Notes: generated from the sequence alone by a model not told the origin. A DNA stretch of 64,000 bases from Psoroptes ovis (GCA_002943765.1 PQWQ01000003.1:1860001-1924000), one strand, 5' to 3'; numbered from the stretch's first letter, positions 37,735 to 54,700 are shown. Made by a program: numbers and translations.

Positions 37735-40700
37735 TCAATACATGACTTCATAGACTGTTGCTTTTTTATCGCCCGATCCAGTAACAATGTATTTATTATC
37801 GGATGAAATGTCACAGCTAAGTACTGATGATGATTCTTTTGACTATTATTTTGCATTTATTTCAGGATTGATTGAATTTTGAAAAAAGGTATGAAATGAA
37901 AAATTAATTTTTTGTTTATGAGGATATAATTAAATAATAATACCTGGAATATGGAAGCACCATAAGGTGTACGCCATGCATTGAGCAAATTATCTTTGCC
38001 AGTCGACACGAACCATTTTCCACAACTCGAAAATTTTAATGATAATACACAACTTTCGTGTAAATGAAGTTGATATTTATCTGGCTTGTTCACATTTAAT
38101 ACTTCAACATTTGAGCTTTCCATTCTATATATTTATAATGAATGAAAATCAAAAATAAAACTTTTAAATAAAAATAATTTCATAACATACCCAACAGCAA
38201 GCCATTCACCCGTAGGACAAAATCCTAATGAGAATATTTGTGAATTGAAATCATATTGATGTAATTGTCTGCCTTCACGTAAATCCCAATGTCGAACAGT
38301 ATTATCAAGGCCGCCGGTCCATAATTTATTTCCATCAACACTGATATCAATACATGAGGCACCATCCGTATGTCCTTGAAATTGTCGGACTAAACTTTGA
38401 TTATGCAAATCCCATACGGCAATATTACCATCTGAACAACAGCTAAAACAAACTTTTGAATCGGGTGATATTGCTAATGCATAACAAGCTGGAGCAGATG
38501 AATTGAGTTCTCCTTTTACACGAGGAGATGACTATTTTATACACAAATTCAAAAATGAAACAAAAAACATTGATTAATTTAATGAATTCGCAATCGAAAA
38601 TTCTGATTGACTTACTGATCCAAGATCCCATATTGTTATGGTGCTTGCTTCACCACCAACAATTAATGTACGATTATCTGGTAATAATTTACAAGATCGA
38701 ATATAATTATCACGAGGCTAAATATAGAATTAAAGAAAAAAACAAAAAAAATAATTAATGAATGAATTAGAACATTTGAATCAAATTGAATTAAAAGAAG
38801 AGAAAAAACGAGGGCAAAATAAAGTGAAAGTAATAATAATATAAATAAATAAATAAAAGACATTAACATCATTGTTGTTGTCATAGTTAATGATATAAAA
38901 TAAAAATAACAAAGATAAATGATTCATTTACAATTGTTGTAAATGTATAATAAATAATTGAATTCATCAGAACAAATGTGCAATAAAATGAAAATGATAG
39001 TTACAATGATATGAAAGCATGATAGTTAAAATAATAATGAAGAATTCAAACAAATAACATTAAAAAAACAAACATAGAAAAATAGATTTAAATGAAAATA
39101 ATACATACGAGACAATCCAACTGTGAAACATGTTTATTTGGTTGACTAATATCCCATACTTTGACACATCCTTTACCGCCCGTATAGACAAATTTAGTTG
39201 GATTCGATATTGTTACAGCACAAACCACTTCACCATGATTTAATGTGCTAATTTGACGTGCATGTCTCGGTATTCCTTGTGCTAATAATGCATCGGCTGG
39301 AAATGGTACTGGATTTACTTGTCCATCACCGCTTACATGAAATGAATATGCTGGTTTACCGCCTGATAATGCACCCGGTGCTGGAAAACCAGGAGTGGTG
39401 CGTAATGATGAATGAGGATCAGGATATGGCTGTATTAGATATTTAGATGAATTAGCATTTATGAAATACATTATTTATTCAATTTGTAGATTTTTTTCCG
39501 TGATGAGCAAACAGATTAAAAAAGGAAGAAAAATGATATTTTAGATTAAGATTGATATTAAAATTTGAGTGAATAATAATAACATGGTGATAATTATCAT
39601 TGAGAATCTAAAATGGATCCAATGCTAATATGATCATTTTTTTCACTTACCAATCCTCTTGGATATCCAGGCGGTATATTATTATGTAAACCTAATGATT
39701 GCGAATACAGACCAGCTGCTGCGCTGAGATCGGCCGGTATTGGATGCGGTGGTGGCGCACCAGGATGCATTTGATATGGATAAGGTGGACCTAATGGTGT
39801 TTTAGGTATTGATGATTTATTTAATGTACCATTTGGTGTTGTTGCTTTCGGTATTGGTGTAGTAGATTTTTCCATATCTTTATGTTTAGATGATGGTGTA
39901 GATGAATTTGATGATATGCTTGAATGTGGACTATGTGATGGAAATTCTTTTTTCGATATTTTTTCTAATGGATTACCATTTTCACGTGGTGATGATGTAC
40001 CGTTTGATGTTGAATTTGTTTGTCCAACACCATCTTCATTAGCAACATCAACCACTAATTCTTGATCACTTTTTTCACCATCCGAATCTTTTTCTTCTTT
40101 ACATTTACGTTTTTTAATAGATTCATGATCATTTATTTCCGATGGTGATGGACGAAATTTTTCTCGTTCATTTGGTGATATTGAATTACGCTAAAAATTC
40201 AAGTATATTATAATAAAATAAATTAAATATGGAAATTAGAATTTCTATTTTGTATTTTTTCCTTTTGTTTTTGTTTAAAGCACGTACAAACAACAAACAA
40301 ACAAAATAAACATCATAATCATCACATGAAGATGTCAAATTAAAACAAAAAAATCAAAACAAAATCACGGCGAAATTCTCTTTCAACAACAACAAAATAC
40401 AGATAATGAAGAAGAAAATTTTTTGTTTTTTTTTTCAATGATTTAAATCTTGATTCATTAAAATGTTAAATCTGTCATCATCATTCGTGTCATCTCATAT
40501 CAACTATATAACTAAATATGAATGAAAAATAGCAGATAGGGAAAATGAATAGAATTGTAATCATTTTAACATGACAAAATAATAATGATGATAATCATGG
40601 AAAATCTAAAAAAAATTATTAAATCATTCAACCATAACTACACTATTCATGATAATAATAATAATATTGAATTCATGGATATTTGAACGTGCATTGAATT

Positions 40701-43700
40701 TCAATTATTAGATATTTTCAAACGAAAATAAAATATATTCTTTCACTAAAAAAAATAATGAAAATATTCTAATTTACCAAAACGATAATATCATCGTTTT
40801 TTTCTGGGATACTCGTGCCATATATCCATTCATTCATTCATATGCACATTAACATTTACATCATTAATAATTTGCATTTTTAGCTTTAGCATTTTCAGCT
40901 TTACCATCGACATTTCAAAATCATTTAAATTTATAATACGATTGCGAATACAATTCACGTTTCTAAACGCTAAATATACATGAATTTTGAATGATTTTTG
41001 AATTTTTGTATGGTAAAATAACCGAAAGGACGATTACAACAACAACAACAACAAGAATAAAAATGAAAATAAGCAAATCTTATTTTGTCAATCATTTATT
41101 TATTTGAGAATTATTTGAAAAAATTCTTTTAAAAATTTCGAGCCCAATTATTATTATTATTATAATGTGGTCACACAAACAACAAATACCAACAACAATG
41201 ATGATAACGATATATTCAATTCAATTCTTTTGAATTCTATTCTAAAGAATTTTCAAAAACAACAAAGAACAAAGATGAATGAATGATTGTTCAATGTTCA
41301 TCATAGTTTACACTCCTCGTACACAGATCGTTTGTTACACTAAACATTATTATTATCAATGACAAAAGAATCTAGAGAAAAACGGTGGTCGTGGTGGTGA
41401 TCGTCGAAAATTTATTATGTTTCTGACCAACAACAACAACAAATGAAAATAATAATAAAATAAACGATCAACTATAACTTACTAACTAACTAACTGATCA
41501 ACCAAATCAACGAATAATAAAGAATAATAATAAAAATGAAATGAAAATTTATTATCAATTCTAAACACGAAATATATTTTTTTCAATATTATTACCATTA
41601 TTATTATTATGGCTATTATTATCATTCGTTGAGTATGATCATCATCATCATATATTTATTCGGGGAAAATAGAAGAATTTCAAACAAGAATCGTACGATT
41701 TGGATCCGAAACGAGAATGGAATAAATTGTCGTTCGTTTTTCTCGTTTCTCGAAAAGTTCAACGATTATTATTATGACTATTATTACAACTATTGCCAAA
41801 TGATGAGATCGATCAATATATGAGGATAATTTATAAATTTGTGAAAATACTGAAAAATAAAAAAATCTTCGAAAATTCAAAGAATCATAAAAGATCCATT
41901 GACATTTCATTCATTTATTATTGAATGTATGTGTATGACCGATCAAGAGAAAAATAAAATAAAATATTGAAAATCAACCATCATCATCAACAATGCAAAC
42001 AGCAATGATGGGACATTTTTAAACGATTCTTGGTAGTGATGATGGTCGGAATCAAATAATAAATTATTATTATTGAGATCATCGATGTTATTGTAGCTGC
42101 TGCTATTATCCGATTTTCGTCACTTGACAAACAAAACATATTGTTTAAATTCCCAACGAGAATTTTTCAATTATTTCAAACATCTGAAATTATTATTCTT
42201 TAAGAAAATTGGGCCTATCATCATATTACATAATCAAATTTGGTCCATTCATTTCCCTTTTATTTCACATAACACAACCTCAACGCAATCGTTGAACATT
42301 TGAGAATTTGAAATGAATTCGATTATAAAAATAATAAGATTTGTGTGGATTTTTGATGTGAATGTGCGATATTTTGTATTTGAAAGAGAAGCAAAGACGA
42401 AGAAAATCAACAAATTCAAATGATAATAAATATGTGTAATAAGAAAATGATAAGAAATTCAAATGATCATCATCAATGATTGTTGTTCATATCGTAAATC
42501 ATATCATATCATTTCATCAAATAGCTAAATAGAATCATTAATATTTAACACAAAACTATTGCACAAACACACACACGCACAGATACACGGCAAACATGGT
42601 TTGATATAACATGTTTGATAGATTTTTTTCGGGTGAAAATTTCCAATACAAAAAACGTGACTAAAAAAATAATAATTTCATAAAATGTTATTCGCCTTAT
42701 ATGTATTCTCTCCATGATATTTCTGGATTGAAACCGATATGAAGCAGCGAATATGTCTGATGTGAATATCTGAAGTCAGATCATGGAGTTATACGAACCA
42801 AAAATTTTTCTGGTACATACTCACACAGACACACAGAAACACAAAATACTATCATCATCATCATCATCATCATCATTGCCTTATTGACACGTTTTCAATC
42901 TAATGTCCGGTCATATTTTATCATTATTATGATTATGATTATTAATATTGATAATATCAATAATATTATTATTATTATTTGTGATTAAAAAAAACCAAAA
43001 GAAAATAAAATACGATCAAGATCTTCATATTTTTCCATTTTTATAACACGAAAAATGTGATTCAGATCACGTTCAATGCCATTATCATCATTATTGTTAT
43101 TATTATTATGATTATCACCAGTATTTTTGGGTAAATCATGAGTGTGACGTGAATTGTGTAATATTATTATCATTATTATTATTGGTACTGAAACGGAAGA
43201 TACTATTTTGGAATTAACTTGAATTTTTTCATTTATTTGATTCTTTTTTCATATAATGATGATGGTTTGAAGAGGAATAGAAAAAAAATACGAACACACA
43301 AAGATAATAAGCATAATGATAAACATTAAAAATCATAGAATCATAATGATAATCTAGTCATGATGAATGAACGAGACAGAGAGAGAGAGCAAAAAAATCT
43401 CAATAATCTTCAATAATCATTAATGATGATGATTATGATGTCACAATGTACCAATTATTTGAGAGAGGTTTTAATCGTTTACATAATAAGAGATTGGAAT
43501 TCTCGAAAAAGAGAATTTTGATTTTAATGATTTTTTGATTTATTTAATCATTTAATAAAAATTGCACATACCTGTCTATCGTCAGAACTATGCACTGTGA
43601 AGAACGAAAAAAAAAATCAGAATTAGAGCAATCAAGAGACAAAAATAATGACTCTAATTATCAATACATACCACTATTAGAACGTTTCGATGAAATAGTA

Positions 43701-46700
43701 TCTCCATCCGGTCCAGATCTCGATTCTTTCATCGCTGTAACTGCAGCAGCTGCAGCTGCGGCTGCTGCCGACGGATTCGCGGCTGCCATTGCGGCAGCAA
43801 CTGATGGCATATGATGACCATGTGGTCCACTCAATGCCAGCAGACCGGCAGCACCAGCTGCACCCGGTGGAATTGGTGGCAGGTTTCCAGCAGCCAATGC
43901 ATGCGGCATCAATGGTAATGGTCCATGAGCGGCGGCTGCTGCAGCAGCATGTGGAGGTAATTGCTGAGCATGCATCTGTTGCTAATTATTGTTTTTTACG
44001 TTGAGAAAAATTGAATTATTCCAATAAATAAAAACTAAAATCTATGATTACCGAAATGATAGCATTCAATTCTGTCATCGATAATTGTTTGGCTCTTTCG
44101 ACTGCTGTTGCAACCTGTTGCTGATGCTAAATTTAAAATTTAGAAAAAAAAATTAAAAAAAAATCATCAAATTTAATGAATGAGTTTTTGAAATTTTTGA
44201 TTGACAAACAAATAATAGTTAATATGATTCAGTTATTAAATACAGGTTAGAAATGAAAGAAAATTAAATATGAAAAACAGAAACAAAATAATGATGATAA
44301 TAATAATAATAATAAAATGAAAATGAAATAATCATTTCAACCAAATCAAACCAAATGGAAAAAAAAGACAAAAAATACATAAATAAATAGACACAAACTG
44401 ATAATTATAACTGATGGTCAGAAAAAACCACCGATTCACTAATATTAATAATAATACCAATGATGATAATTGTATATTTGTGTGACTGTAAATGTTATAT
44501 TTTCTTCTTTATTTCGTTCGATTTAGGCCGATGTTAGCATTATAATGATGGACAAATGAATGAATGTATGAAATTTTCCACACAAAATACACGAAAACAT
44601 TGCCTTCATCTCTTTCATATACATTCATTCAAGCCCAACTAATCACCAACAACAACAACAACAACATCCACACTAAACATATTATAAATGTCTGGCCAAT
44701 TTTTTTTCACCGAACTTTAACAAATTATAATAATAATAATAACAATCGTAACAATAATCATAATAATAAATAATAACAATCATTATCATTATGATAATAA
44801 AAGTCGTAATAATAATAATAATCATCATCATCAAATGTGATTGTTTTTTTTAATGTTTTGCATATATAATTATGATAATAAATAAATAAATAATAACAAA
44901 GCAAAAAACGAAAAAAAAAAATTTCACCAAAAAAATGGAAATAAATTTAAAACTACCGGACACCAAAACAGCAATATCTCATTATTGTCTTCATTACCAT
45001 TATTATCTTCATTATCATTATTATGAATAGGTCAACTCATTTAGAAGCAAATTATCATGTTTAATAATAATGATAATGATGATTGTTATCATCATATTTT
45101 TGTTGTTGTTACTACTAATATTGCGAAATGATAAATAGTCGACCGACAATGAAAAAATGATTCAAAAAAAAAAAAAAAAAAAAAAAAACACATGAATGAT
45201 TGACATAATAGGTTTGAATGGGTTTTTTTGCCGAAAATCTTCAAGAGTATTGATCAATTCAAATGAATCTACTTGATTTTGAATTGGCTAAATCGATTGA
45301 AAAATCATCCGAAAATCAATGATTAATCAATTAATCAATTGAAAAATTTTGGAGCGGGAAATTTGAAATTGAATATGAAATTTTCCTTTATCCTGCTTCC
45401 CCCTCCCCCGCAAACATTTTTTTGAATATTTTTCGAGAATCGAAATTTCAACAAAACATTTTAATGCATGAATGATTTTGATAGTGAAACATACAAACAC
45501 ACAAAATACCAGAAAATGAAATTCAGAAAAAAATTTCAAATATTTTCCATTATTTTACTATACGGTTGGTTGCTAATGATTATCATCATCATTGGATATG
45601 AATGTAAATGTATGAATGAATGGATGAATAAATAAATAAATGAATGAAATAATAATAAAATTAAATAAAAGAACAATGAATGAATGATAATAATAATGAT
45701 GATCATCATCATCATCATCATCAAAATTGTTGTTGTCCTACAATGGTAATGATGATGATAATGATGGCAATGTGTGTCTGTGTATTGTATGAGTGCATCG
45801 TATCAACATTATTATTATTATTAATTGTTACAAATATTTCATTTCATTTTTTTCAATTTAGAATTTATAATTTGAAGAAATTATTATCATTTTTTTTTTT
45901 CATTGTCAGTAAAAGCAAAGTAAATTGAAGTAATTTAAATTTAATTGTTTAATGAATGAATGAATGAATAAATGAATGATAACAGCACAACAACAGCAAC
46001 GACAACGAAATGAACATTCAAATATGATTTAAATGATATCATTATTTGTTTAAATTGAAATTGAAAGACTGAATAGAAGTGAATATGCAAAAAATACATT
46101 TACCATGTGGAAATTTATATGAGTAAAAGTGTCTGAAGTGATTTTTCATTTTCTTGGCTGGAAAAATTCAAATCACAACTAACACGTTGACTGCCCAACG
46201 CATTTTTCTATGTTTTCCGTTGGCGCCCAGATGGATATCTCGAGATGCGCTCAACGGATTTTCATGAAACTAGCGTCAATGAAAAGCGCAGACTTAAAAA
46301 TGATCATTTATCTATTTTTCTGAGAAAGGGTTATTTTTGGCTATAACTATCCTTTGAAAAGATAAAAATTTTCAATTCTGATTTTGTTCTATTTTTCATA
46401 CTTATTCAATCATTATTTAGTGATTTTCGTTAGAAAAATTCATCAGGATTTTCGCCCAAGATAATTTTAAAATTTTATCACGTGACAGCCTGCCGGTCAC
46501 CGGTGACCCCCATGGCGCCTTGGCCAAATCTTGTGCCGGCCATCGGTGACCCCCATGGCGGTCAACGTGCTAAACAACGAAATTCAATTGATTCAATCAT
46601 TTTTATGGTAAAATTTAAGGCAAATTCAAAGCATTTTTCGGGTTTATTTGGTTGAAACGCCTTGAATTATGCTTTTCACAAAATAGAACAAAATCATTTA

Positions 46701-48800
46701 TCATCAAGATTTTTGCATTTTTTCAAAGAAAAGAATTTCGTTTTGTTTCAATGATAATTTCAAGATAGATTCATTCATTCATTCAATGGTCTCGAATATC
46801 TTGAAATATTTTTCTTTTTTAAAATACCTTATCTATTCGATTATTACGGCCAATAATGATAATAATGAAGGCAATGATGATAATAATAATGATCATCATT
46901 TGAGAAAAAGAAAGTCAAAACACATGCAATTATCTCTTGTCGTGTGTGTGTGTGTATCTTTTCATGGCTATCTATGTACTGAGCGAATAAATATCTTCCG
47001 AAAAATCAAAACTCAATTCAATTTGATTTTATTCGAAGACACAAAAAATGATAATCAAGATTTCTTTACTTTCTCCTGAATTTTTTTTTCAATTATGCCC
47101 GCTAGGTACACATTGAACAAGAATCAAAAGTTAAAAATATGAAATCACAGAAAAGATTACTAAGATTGTTACAAGTCAATGAATTGTTTCAATTCTTTGA
47201 TTTAAGAAGATTTTGAAAATTTCATTTGAAATCAAAAAATATTTTTTCTTGTTCATCAGTATTTGAATTTCGAGAAATGAACAAATTCTAAGACTATTTG
47301 AGCACTGAAATATCATTGATTCATTGAAATGAAACAAAACAGATTCAAATTCAATTCAATCGATGTTCATTCATGTTTCATGTTAGTATGTGTGCAAATG
47401 CGTTGGCGCGAATTCAATATTCATGTTTCAAGTAATATTCATTCATTCATTATTATCATCATCATCAATATCATTGTTTTTAATGGTAAATATTTTGTAA
47501 TGTCGTGTAATGTGTTTGTTTTTTATCATGTCTAAAGACGTTGTTGTAAAAATGTTGTTATGTAAATATCATGATAATGAAATGTGTATTCAAAAATGTT
47601 GATGATGATAAATCAACAAACACTTGAAAAGTAAAAGATTTTCAAAGAGCATGAATTTTCAAAATACATGAAAATTGTACAGAAAAAACTATCAGAGAAA
47701 CTACTTGAAAATTTCAAAAACTTTCAAGAAAAATAAAACATTAATAAATTCAATATTTGATTCGTTCAAAAATATAAGGTGTAAATTTGATGGTTAATAT
47801 AAATAAGAAAAAATGAATGAATCAATGAATCAAATCAAATGTTTCTAATAATCATTGAATCATGAACATTGATTCATACATCCATTCAGATCTATCTGTT
47901 TGTTTGACTATCAACCTATCAGTGTACTACCTCTCTTCAGGGAAAAAGGCTAGGTCAATAATATGTTTATCATTATTATTAATTTTGATTATTTGATTTG
48001 ATTGAATATTATCATTAAAGTAAGATAAAAGATGCAAAAAAGAAAATGAATGGATGAATGCGCGTATAGAGATAATAAAAGATGAATAGGGTAGGTCAGT
48101 GCATTCATTCATTTTGGTTTTTCTAAATGTTTAGTTGTTTAAATCATTATTATTATTATTATCATAAATAATAATCTCAAATCAATGAATGAACAACAAA
48201 AAAAACAAAAACAAAGAAGGAAAAATTGAAGATAATCAAAGAAATCAGTGATAATAGAAACAATCATAGAAATAATAATAATACTTACATCTTGCTGTAG
48301 GTAGGGCAATATTTGAGCAATGATTGCATTTAATCGTTTGGCAATTTCAGTCTGAAAAAACAAAATCGAAAAAAAAAACAAAAAACAAAAAAAAAAAAAA
48401 AAAATTAAACGAAATGAAAATTGAATAATAATAAATAAAATTCAAAGCAAAGCAAACATAATAAATCGTATTATGAACAAACTATTGATAAATAAATATT
48501 GAAAAATTTATTATTCAAACAACTTAAAGAATTATTTGTTTTTCAATGTTTTAAATTTTGTCTTGAAATTTTCCCTAAAATTCTCACACACATGGAGCGA
48601 AAAATATATGAGAATTTTACACCTGTTAATATTTATTTATTCGCCAATATTATCACACATATTTCATCTATCTGACTATACATATGATATAGACAAGAAT
48701 CATGTTTTTTTCTTCATTCAATTTTACCATCTTTATATAACACATCACACTTGAATGTGATAAAATCAATTTATCAAATGATGATGTTATAAAAAGGTGA

Positions 48801-48831
<31 letters not shown>

Positions 48832-51758
48832 ACAACAAAACATAAACATCCATATAAATCTATTTCACAGTCCATCAAACATACACAAACACGAACACAC
48901 CCTATTTTTTGAACCTGAGTATATCTGTAATTTCATAATTATTTATCTGTATACTAATGATAATTTCAATAATAATCTAACACATTGATATTTGTTAATT
49001 ATAATCGATTCATAATTAAATTTTTTGATTGGAAAATACATGTACAGGATAAAAATATATGAGAGTTTATGTGAAACATTTTAAAATCAAATCTATGTAA
49101 TATTTGACACGTTTAATTCTAATTAATTCAATTTTCATTATCAATTATCTACATTTCAAATTAATTAAATGACAAATCAGATAAATGATTGTTTTGACGA
49201 CGTTTAAATGTTTCAAAATGAATTAATTTGTTTATTCAAAATACAAAAAGAAACAATAACTTACTTGTTTGTGCATTTCAACATTTAAACCATATGACAT
49301 TTCATAATACTGTTTATCGAAAAAAGGGTTGGCGACGAGCGATCGAGAGCGGAATAAAATGAGAAACAAATAAATTCAATTTTGAATCAAATTATCAAAT
49401 AAAATCAAAAACAAATCAAAATGCAAAATGCACTTACCATAACATAATGCCTTTGCATTTCCGTTTTTTCGTTTGCCAATTTTTCCAATTCCAATTTGAG
49501 TCTAAATGAAATTTTCAAACAGGAGAAAAATACGGGAAAAATTAATGAAAATGAATAAATAAATTTACATTAAATTACATAATAATAGCAATCATTTTCA
49601 TTGATAATAACATAAACATAATAATCAAATCAAATCAAATTACAATGTTTTCATTTTCTTTTTTTTCAATAAACATTGATATTTATTCATTTGTCTATTT
49701 TTCTATCCATCTATCTATTCATTTATTAATAATAAATAATGATAATCGGATACACGAAAGCATAATAATAATAATAATAATAATATCAAAATGATCATCA
49801 TATAATAATAATCATGATAATCATTCAATCCTAATTATCATTATCATCATTACATCATTAAATGATATTAATAATGGTAAATGGTAATGCTAACAATAAA
49901 GAAAATGATGATAATAAGATAATAATGATGATGATTTTAATCATTATCATCACCATCATCATTATCAGTATTATTATAATGATCATATCATTATCATACA
50001 ACATTTGTTATTTACAATGATAATAATAATAATGATATTATTTATTATCCTTATCATTTTTTTTTGCATAATTTTTTCTTTTATTCTTCTTTTCAATTTT
50101 TCTTGTCAAATATTCAATTCATCTATGCACAATTTAATAAATTAATAATGATGATTCAATCTATTATCATATTTATCATATTCATCATGGCTATTGTGTT
50201 CAATTTTTAAATTTTTTCTATAAATTTTTCTCAAATTATCACTTGAATGAATTTGAAATTTAATTTTTGAAATTTTTTCTTTTTAAAAATGGCCTTCCTG
50301 CTGTATTGTGCTAATTAATTGATGATAATTGACCTAAGAATCGAGAATGTTTTAAATGATTTGGCTTGAATTCAAATCTTTATTTTAATTTCGCTAAAAA
50401 TGAATTTTTAGTTTAATTTTTCAAAAAAATCTTCTCATATTTTTCATAATAAGAATGTGATACATACCCATGATATTGTGTTTGAAGAAAATTAAATTCT
50501 TCTTTGATACGATCGCATGATTCGGTTATTGTAAATTTAAATGGTTGGCCAGGTTGTGGCGGTGGCCCCTATAAGTTATTTTCAATTAAAATAATGAAAA
50601 ATAATAAAAAATGAATTAATGATTATTGCATTCATGATTAAATTAACATATAAAATATTCAATTATTTTTCTGTATTCAAATTATTGTAATTTGTAATGA
50701 TTTTTAGGCAATTTGCATGATGAACAATAGATTTAAACACACAGACCAACACAAATCATGATCATTATCCATATTATCATAATTGATTTTTAGTCATTCC
50801 GTAAATTGATTGATTGATGAGATACCGAATTGATAAATTCAACAAATTGCAAAGCAAAAACATCATGGAATGATGCTTCATCGAACAATCAATTTTTTCT
50901 TAGAACATTTTATCGATTATCCATAGATCATTAAGAATCAAATAAATACTGAAAAACTTTAATAATTCAATGTAAATACATGCAAATAATCATTTATCTA
51001 ACTCAAAACACAATTGACCAATGAAAATATATGGAAAAAAAAAATCTCCAATCAAATCAATTCAAATATGAACAAACAATCGAGCAAAATTATAATAAAA
51101 ACAAAAACAAAATCGATTGATCATTGATGGTCGTAAACATGAGATTTTCGTGACAACAATATTTGTATGAATTTTTATCATAAAAACACACAGAAAAAAC
51201 AACAAGAAATTTTCATTTCGTGTTCGCCATCAATACAACAAACAATCAATGAAATAATGAAATAAAACGACGATTTTTTCGTTCGAAAACCATTTGTCGT
51301 GCTGATCATCATCATCATCATCGACAACATTTACATCGTCGTTCACAGAAAAAACGACTTGGAACACACATACACAATGAATGAATAGCAATTATATTCA
51401 CGCAATCAAAATAGTCGATCATTAACCTGGCATTGTTGTTGTGCGGTAGTACCCACCACCAGAACCACCATAGACAGCACCAAGAAGGCCACCACAAAAC
51501 GCCCATCATCATCATCATTTGATCAATCGATTCGATTTCTTCTTCGAAGAAAAAATAATTATAAACACGAAATGTTTATGAGCAGAGAGTGCTATGATAG
51601 CACTGCTATCAAATAGAAAAATATCGTTGAAATTCTACGAAATTGCAACGAAACTGAATTGGAAAATATTATCAAGTAAATTATTGTTTTTCATGCAAAA
51701 TCATTATCATTATTATCATGATCGTCATCATCATTGATGGTAATAATATTCAACATTC

Positions 51759-51789
<31 letters not shown>

Positions 51790-54700
51790 CTACCAACATG
51801 CACAACACGAATTCTGCCAGTTTTCACTTGAAGAAAATGATAATAATGATCGGTTATCAGCAACAGCAGCAGTGAAAACATCGATATTTTCAATGTTGAT
51901 AATGGAATATCACGTTTTTTTTCATTCTTCATCCATTCATTCATTCAACATTCATTGATTATAATTACATTAACCATTTTTATCATTATTATTATCATTA
52001 TTGTTATTATCATTATTATCATTGATAATGATGATGAAATAATAATGAATTCACATATATTGATTGATGAAAATGAAAATAATAAGTAACTAAAACTAAA
52101 AATGGTTTTTTAACGAAAAGAAAATCATCATCAAATGATGATGATCAATATTATTGACGATAAAACATGTATAAAATTGAATTGAAATAGTGTTTTTCTT
52201 CCATTGAATATGAAAATTGAAAGTATTTCTTAATTGATATTCATTTTCTTTTCATTATTTTGATATAAATGAGTAGTTATTAAAATAATAAATGACTTGA
52301 ATAAAATTGATGAATTGATGATCAATGAAAATTGATTCTTTTTCGTCTGAAATTGATTCGATTCAAATTAATTGATCGATCAATCAATTTATCAATTTTC
52401 ATCTATATTTATTTATGTCACGAATCGATCGTAATCGTAATAATTTTCAAATAATTGTAAATCGAAATTCAATTTGATTGTCAATTAATATGATTAATAA
52501 ATGAATTAAATGAATAATTTACCGCCAATTAATCACAATTAATAGGAAATGAGATCATTTCTTGAATGATAAAAAATCATTTCCGTTCGAAGTAAAATAT
52601 TTGAATGTTTCAAACAAACAAATTACAATTTAAAATGTAAATCAGATCAAATAATTATCGGACATTCGATAATCAAAGAAGGAGAATTAACGTTTCTAAT
52701 AATGATAATGGCTAGTAGGATGATAAATGGTATATGTTTACCACCACCAATGGATGACCTTCTTATTATTTTCAAATTCTAGATTCTATTTTTGAAACAA
52801 ATGAACAATTGATATTTTTCTTTTGATTATTATTATTATTATTGAAATATACTTATTGAAACAAACGATAATCATAATAATAAAAGCAAGAAGAAGAATC
52901 GAAATTCAACTTATTTTGATTCAAAGAAAATAATAATAACGATAATCATAATAATAATGTATCTTGTTCCACACACACACACACACACGCAGATACACCA
53001 AAAGCTATAATTATATTGTTATTATCATATATCATTCAATACACATTTATAAACATTGAACACATATTATTATTACAATATATTCACAATTTAGACAAAC
53101 ATTTACACACATACGCAGTGTAAAAAACTTGAGAATATTAAATTATATGATACAAGGATTGCAGCAGTAATCATCATCATTTTGATAATATAATAATACT
53201 GATTATAATAATAATAATGATATTCTGTGCAGTTTGATATAATAATAATAATAATAATAATAAATGATTAATACACAAGACAAAAGATCTTATAAGTCAT
53301 AGAATATTACATTGTCTTGAAACAACAATGACAACTTGGAACAATTCAGATCAGAATCAAACATTGAGCATTGAAGATAATAACAATAATCAAAGATGAT
53401 GATGAAGAATAGAAAAATCGATTTGATTGATGCTTCTTGGTGTACTCGTGTTGTTTACTCTGAATGGTGGTGAGCTCTTATTCATTCAATGAGTGTTGGC
53501 GTATTTTCCAAGAAGCTCAAGACAAGTAAGTCTATGAGTAAGTGTGCAAGTGTGCTCGAGTGTATTACATTATTATCATCAATATGTTATCATTATTTGG
53601 TCGAATAAAGGAGGAAAAATCATCGATATATTATGATCGAGGTGGTAATGGTGGTGGGTGAGGCTGATTGATACATTTATTTTTATTTGCTTAAATATGA
53701 TTATTATCAGAGTAATCAATGAATGTCCATGATAATCAAATCATAATAATGGTAACCATGTCTATTTGATTTTGAATTTTTGTTGGAAAAATTTTTATTC
53801 ATAAACACACAATTCAAATCAATCCATTTCGAATCGATTTGATTAGATTCAAATCGAATCATATTTAAATCATATTTATTTGAGTCGTTGATTTGAATTT
53901 GATTCGAGATGAAAGGACGGAAAATGTAAAATTAAATCAAATGAAATCAAATTTTTTCCCATTCATTTGTATTGTATCGGATTCAATTCAAAATTCAAAA
54001 TCAATTCAAATTTAAAATCAATTTCATTTGTATTTGAATGAACAATATTTTTCAATGAATCTAAGTGAAAACACCATCAGACCCTGACTGAGATACGCGA
54101 TTATCAATTTTCCTCTATCTCCATCTCTCTTCACCAGCTCTCCACACATCTATACCCTACTATCCTCTTGATCCTATTGTTCAAATCATTACAATTACAG
54201 CAACAGCAGCAGCAGCACGAATACCACCGCCGAAAATTTATCACCGAAACAAACGAAGCTTGAATTCGTAAATTGAATCAAATCAATACGAAACAAAAGA
54301 AACTGAACGAAAATTTCAAAAATGTTTCAACGGTCCAATGACATTGAACATTTTCATTCATTCGCCAAATTTCAAACAAATATTCGAATCAAATCGAATA
54401 AAATAACTAGAAAAAAAACAGCAACAAAACACCACCGAGAATTGTTAAATCATCATCATCATGTTGATGATGATTTTGAATCCATTTGGGACCAACGAAA
54501 ACAAAAATAATTCATTCATTCATTGAATCATTGATTCATTTATTTGTTCTCGGCTGTTTTTGAACCAAAAACAACAACATTGTTAGGGTGAAACAAGAGA
54601 CCATATTTGCCATTGATTGAGAACAACAATATTATCACTGTCGTTTATGTAATCATGATTATGTTAGTACCAAAGTATTATCAAGTGTATAAGGCCTTTC

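Larger units (their letters stand above)
44127..48288 (-). other. gro-B intron carrying a miniature transposon
   Basis: A 4.2-kb intron. Besides AAT and ATC arrays and a 25-base poly-A at 45164-45188 it holds the GC-rich element at 46183-46569. No nested gene is seen. Confidence 0.6.

Noticed and set aside
48800..48838. CAA/CAG run on the plus strand suggesting a poly-Gln exon
   Set aside because: It lies in a gro-B intron with no flanking coding sequence; a simple repeat.
51318..51518. Minus-strand frames with a hydrophobic, signal-peptide-like run ahead of a possible donor, upstream of gro-B exon 2
   Set aside because: One frame could splice in phase to exon 2, but it lacks a good start codon. 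The MYPARHP exon at 62181-62201 fits the family far better.
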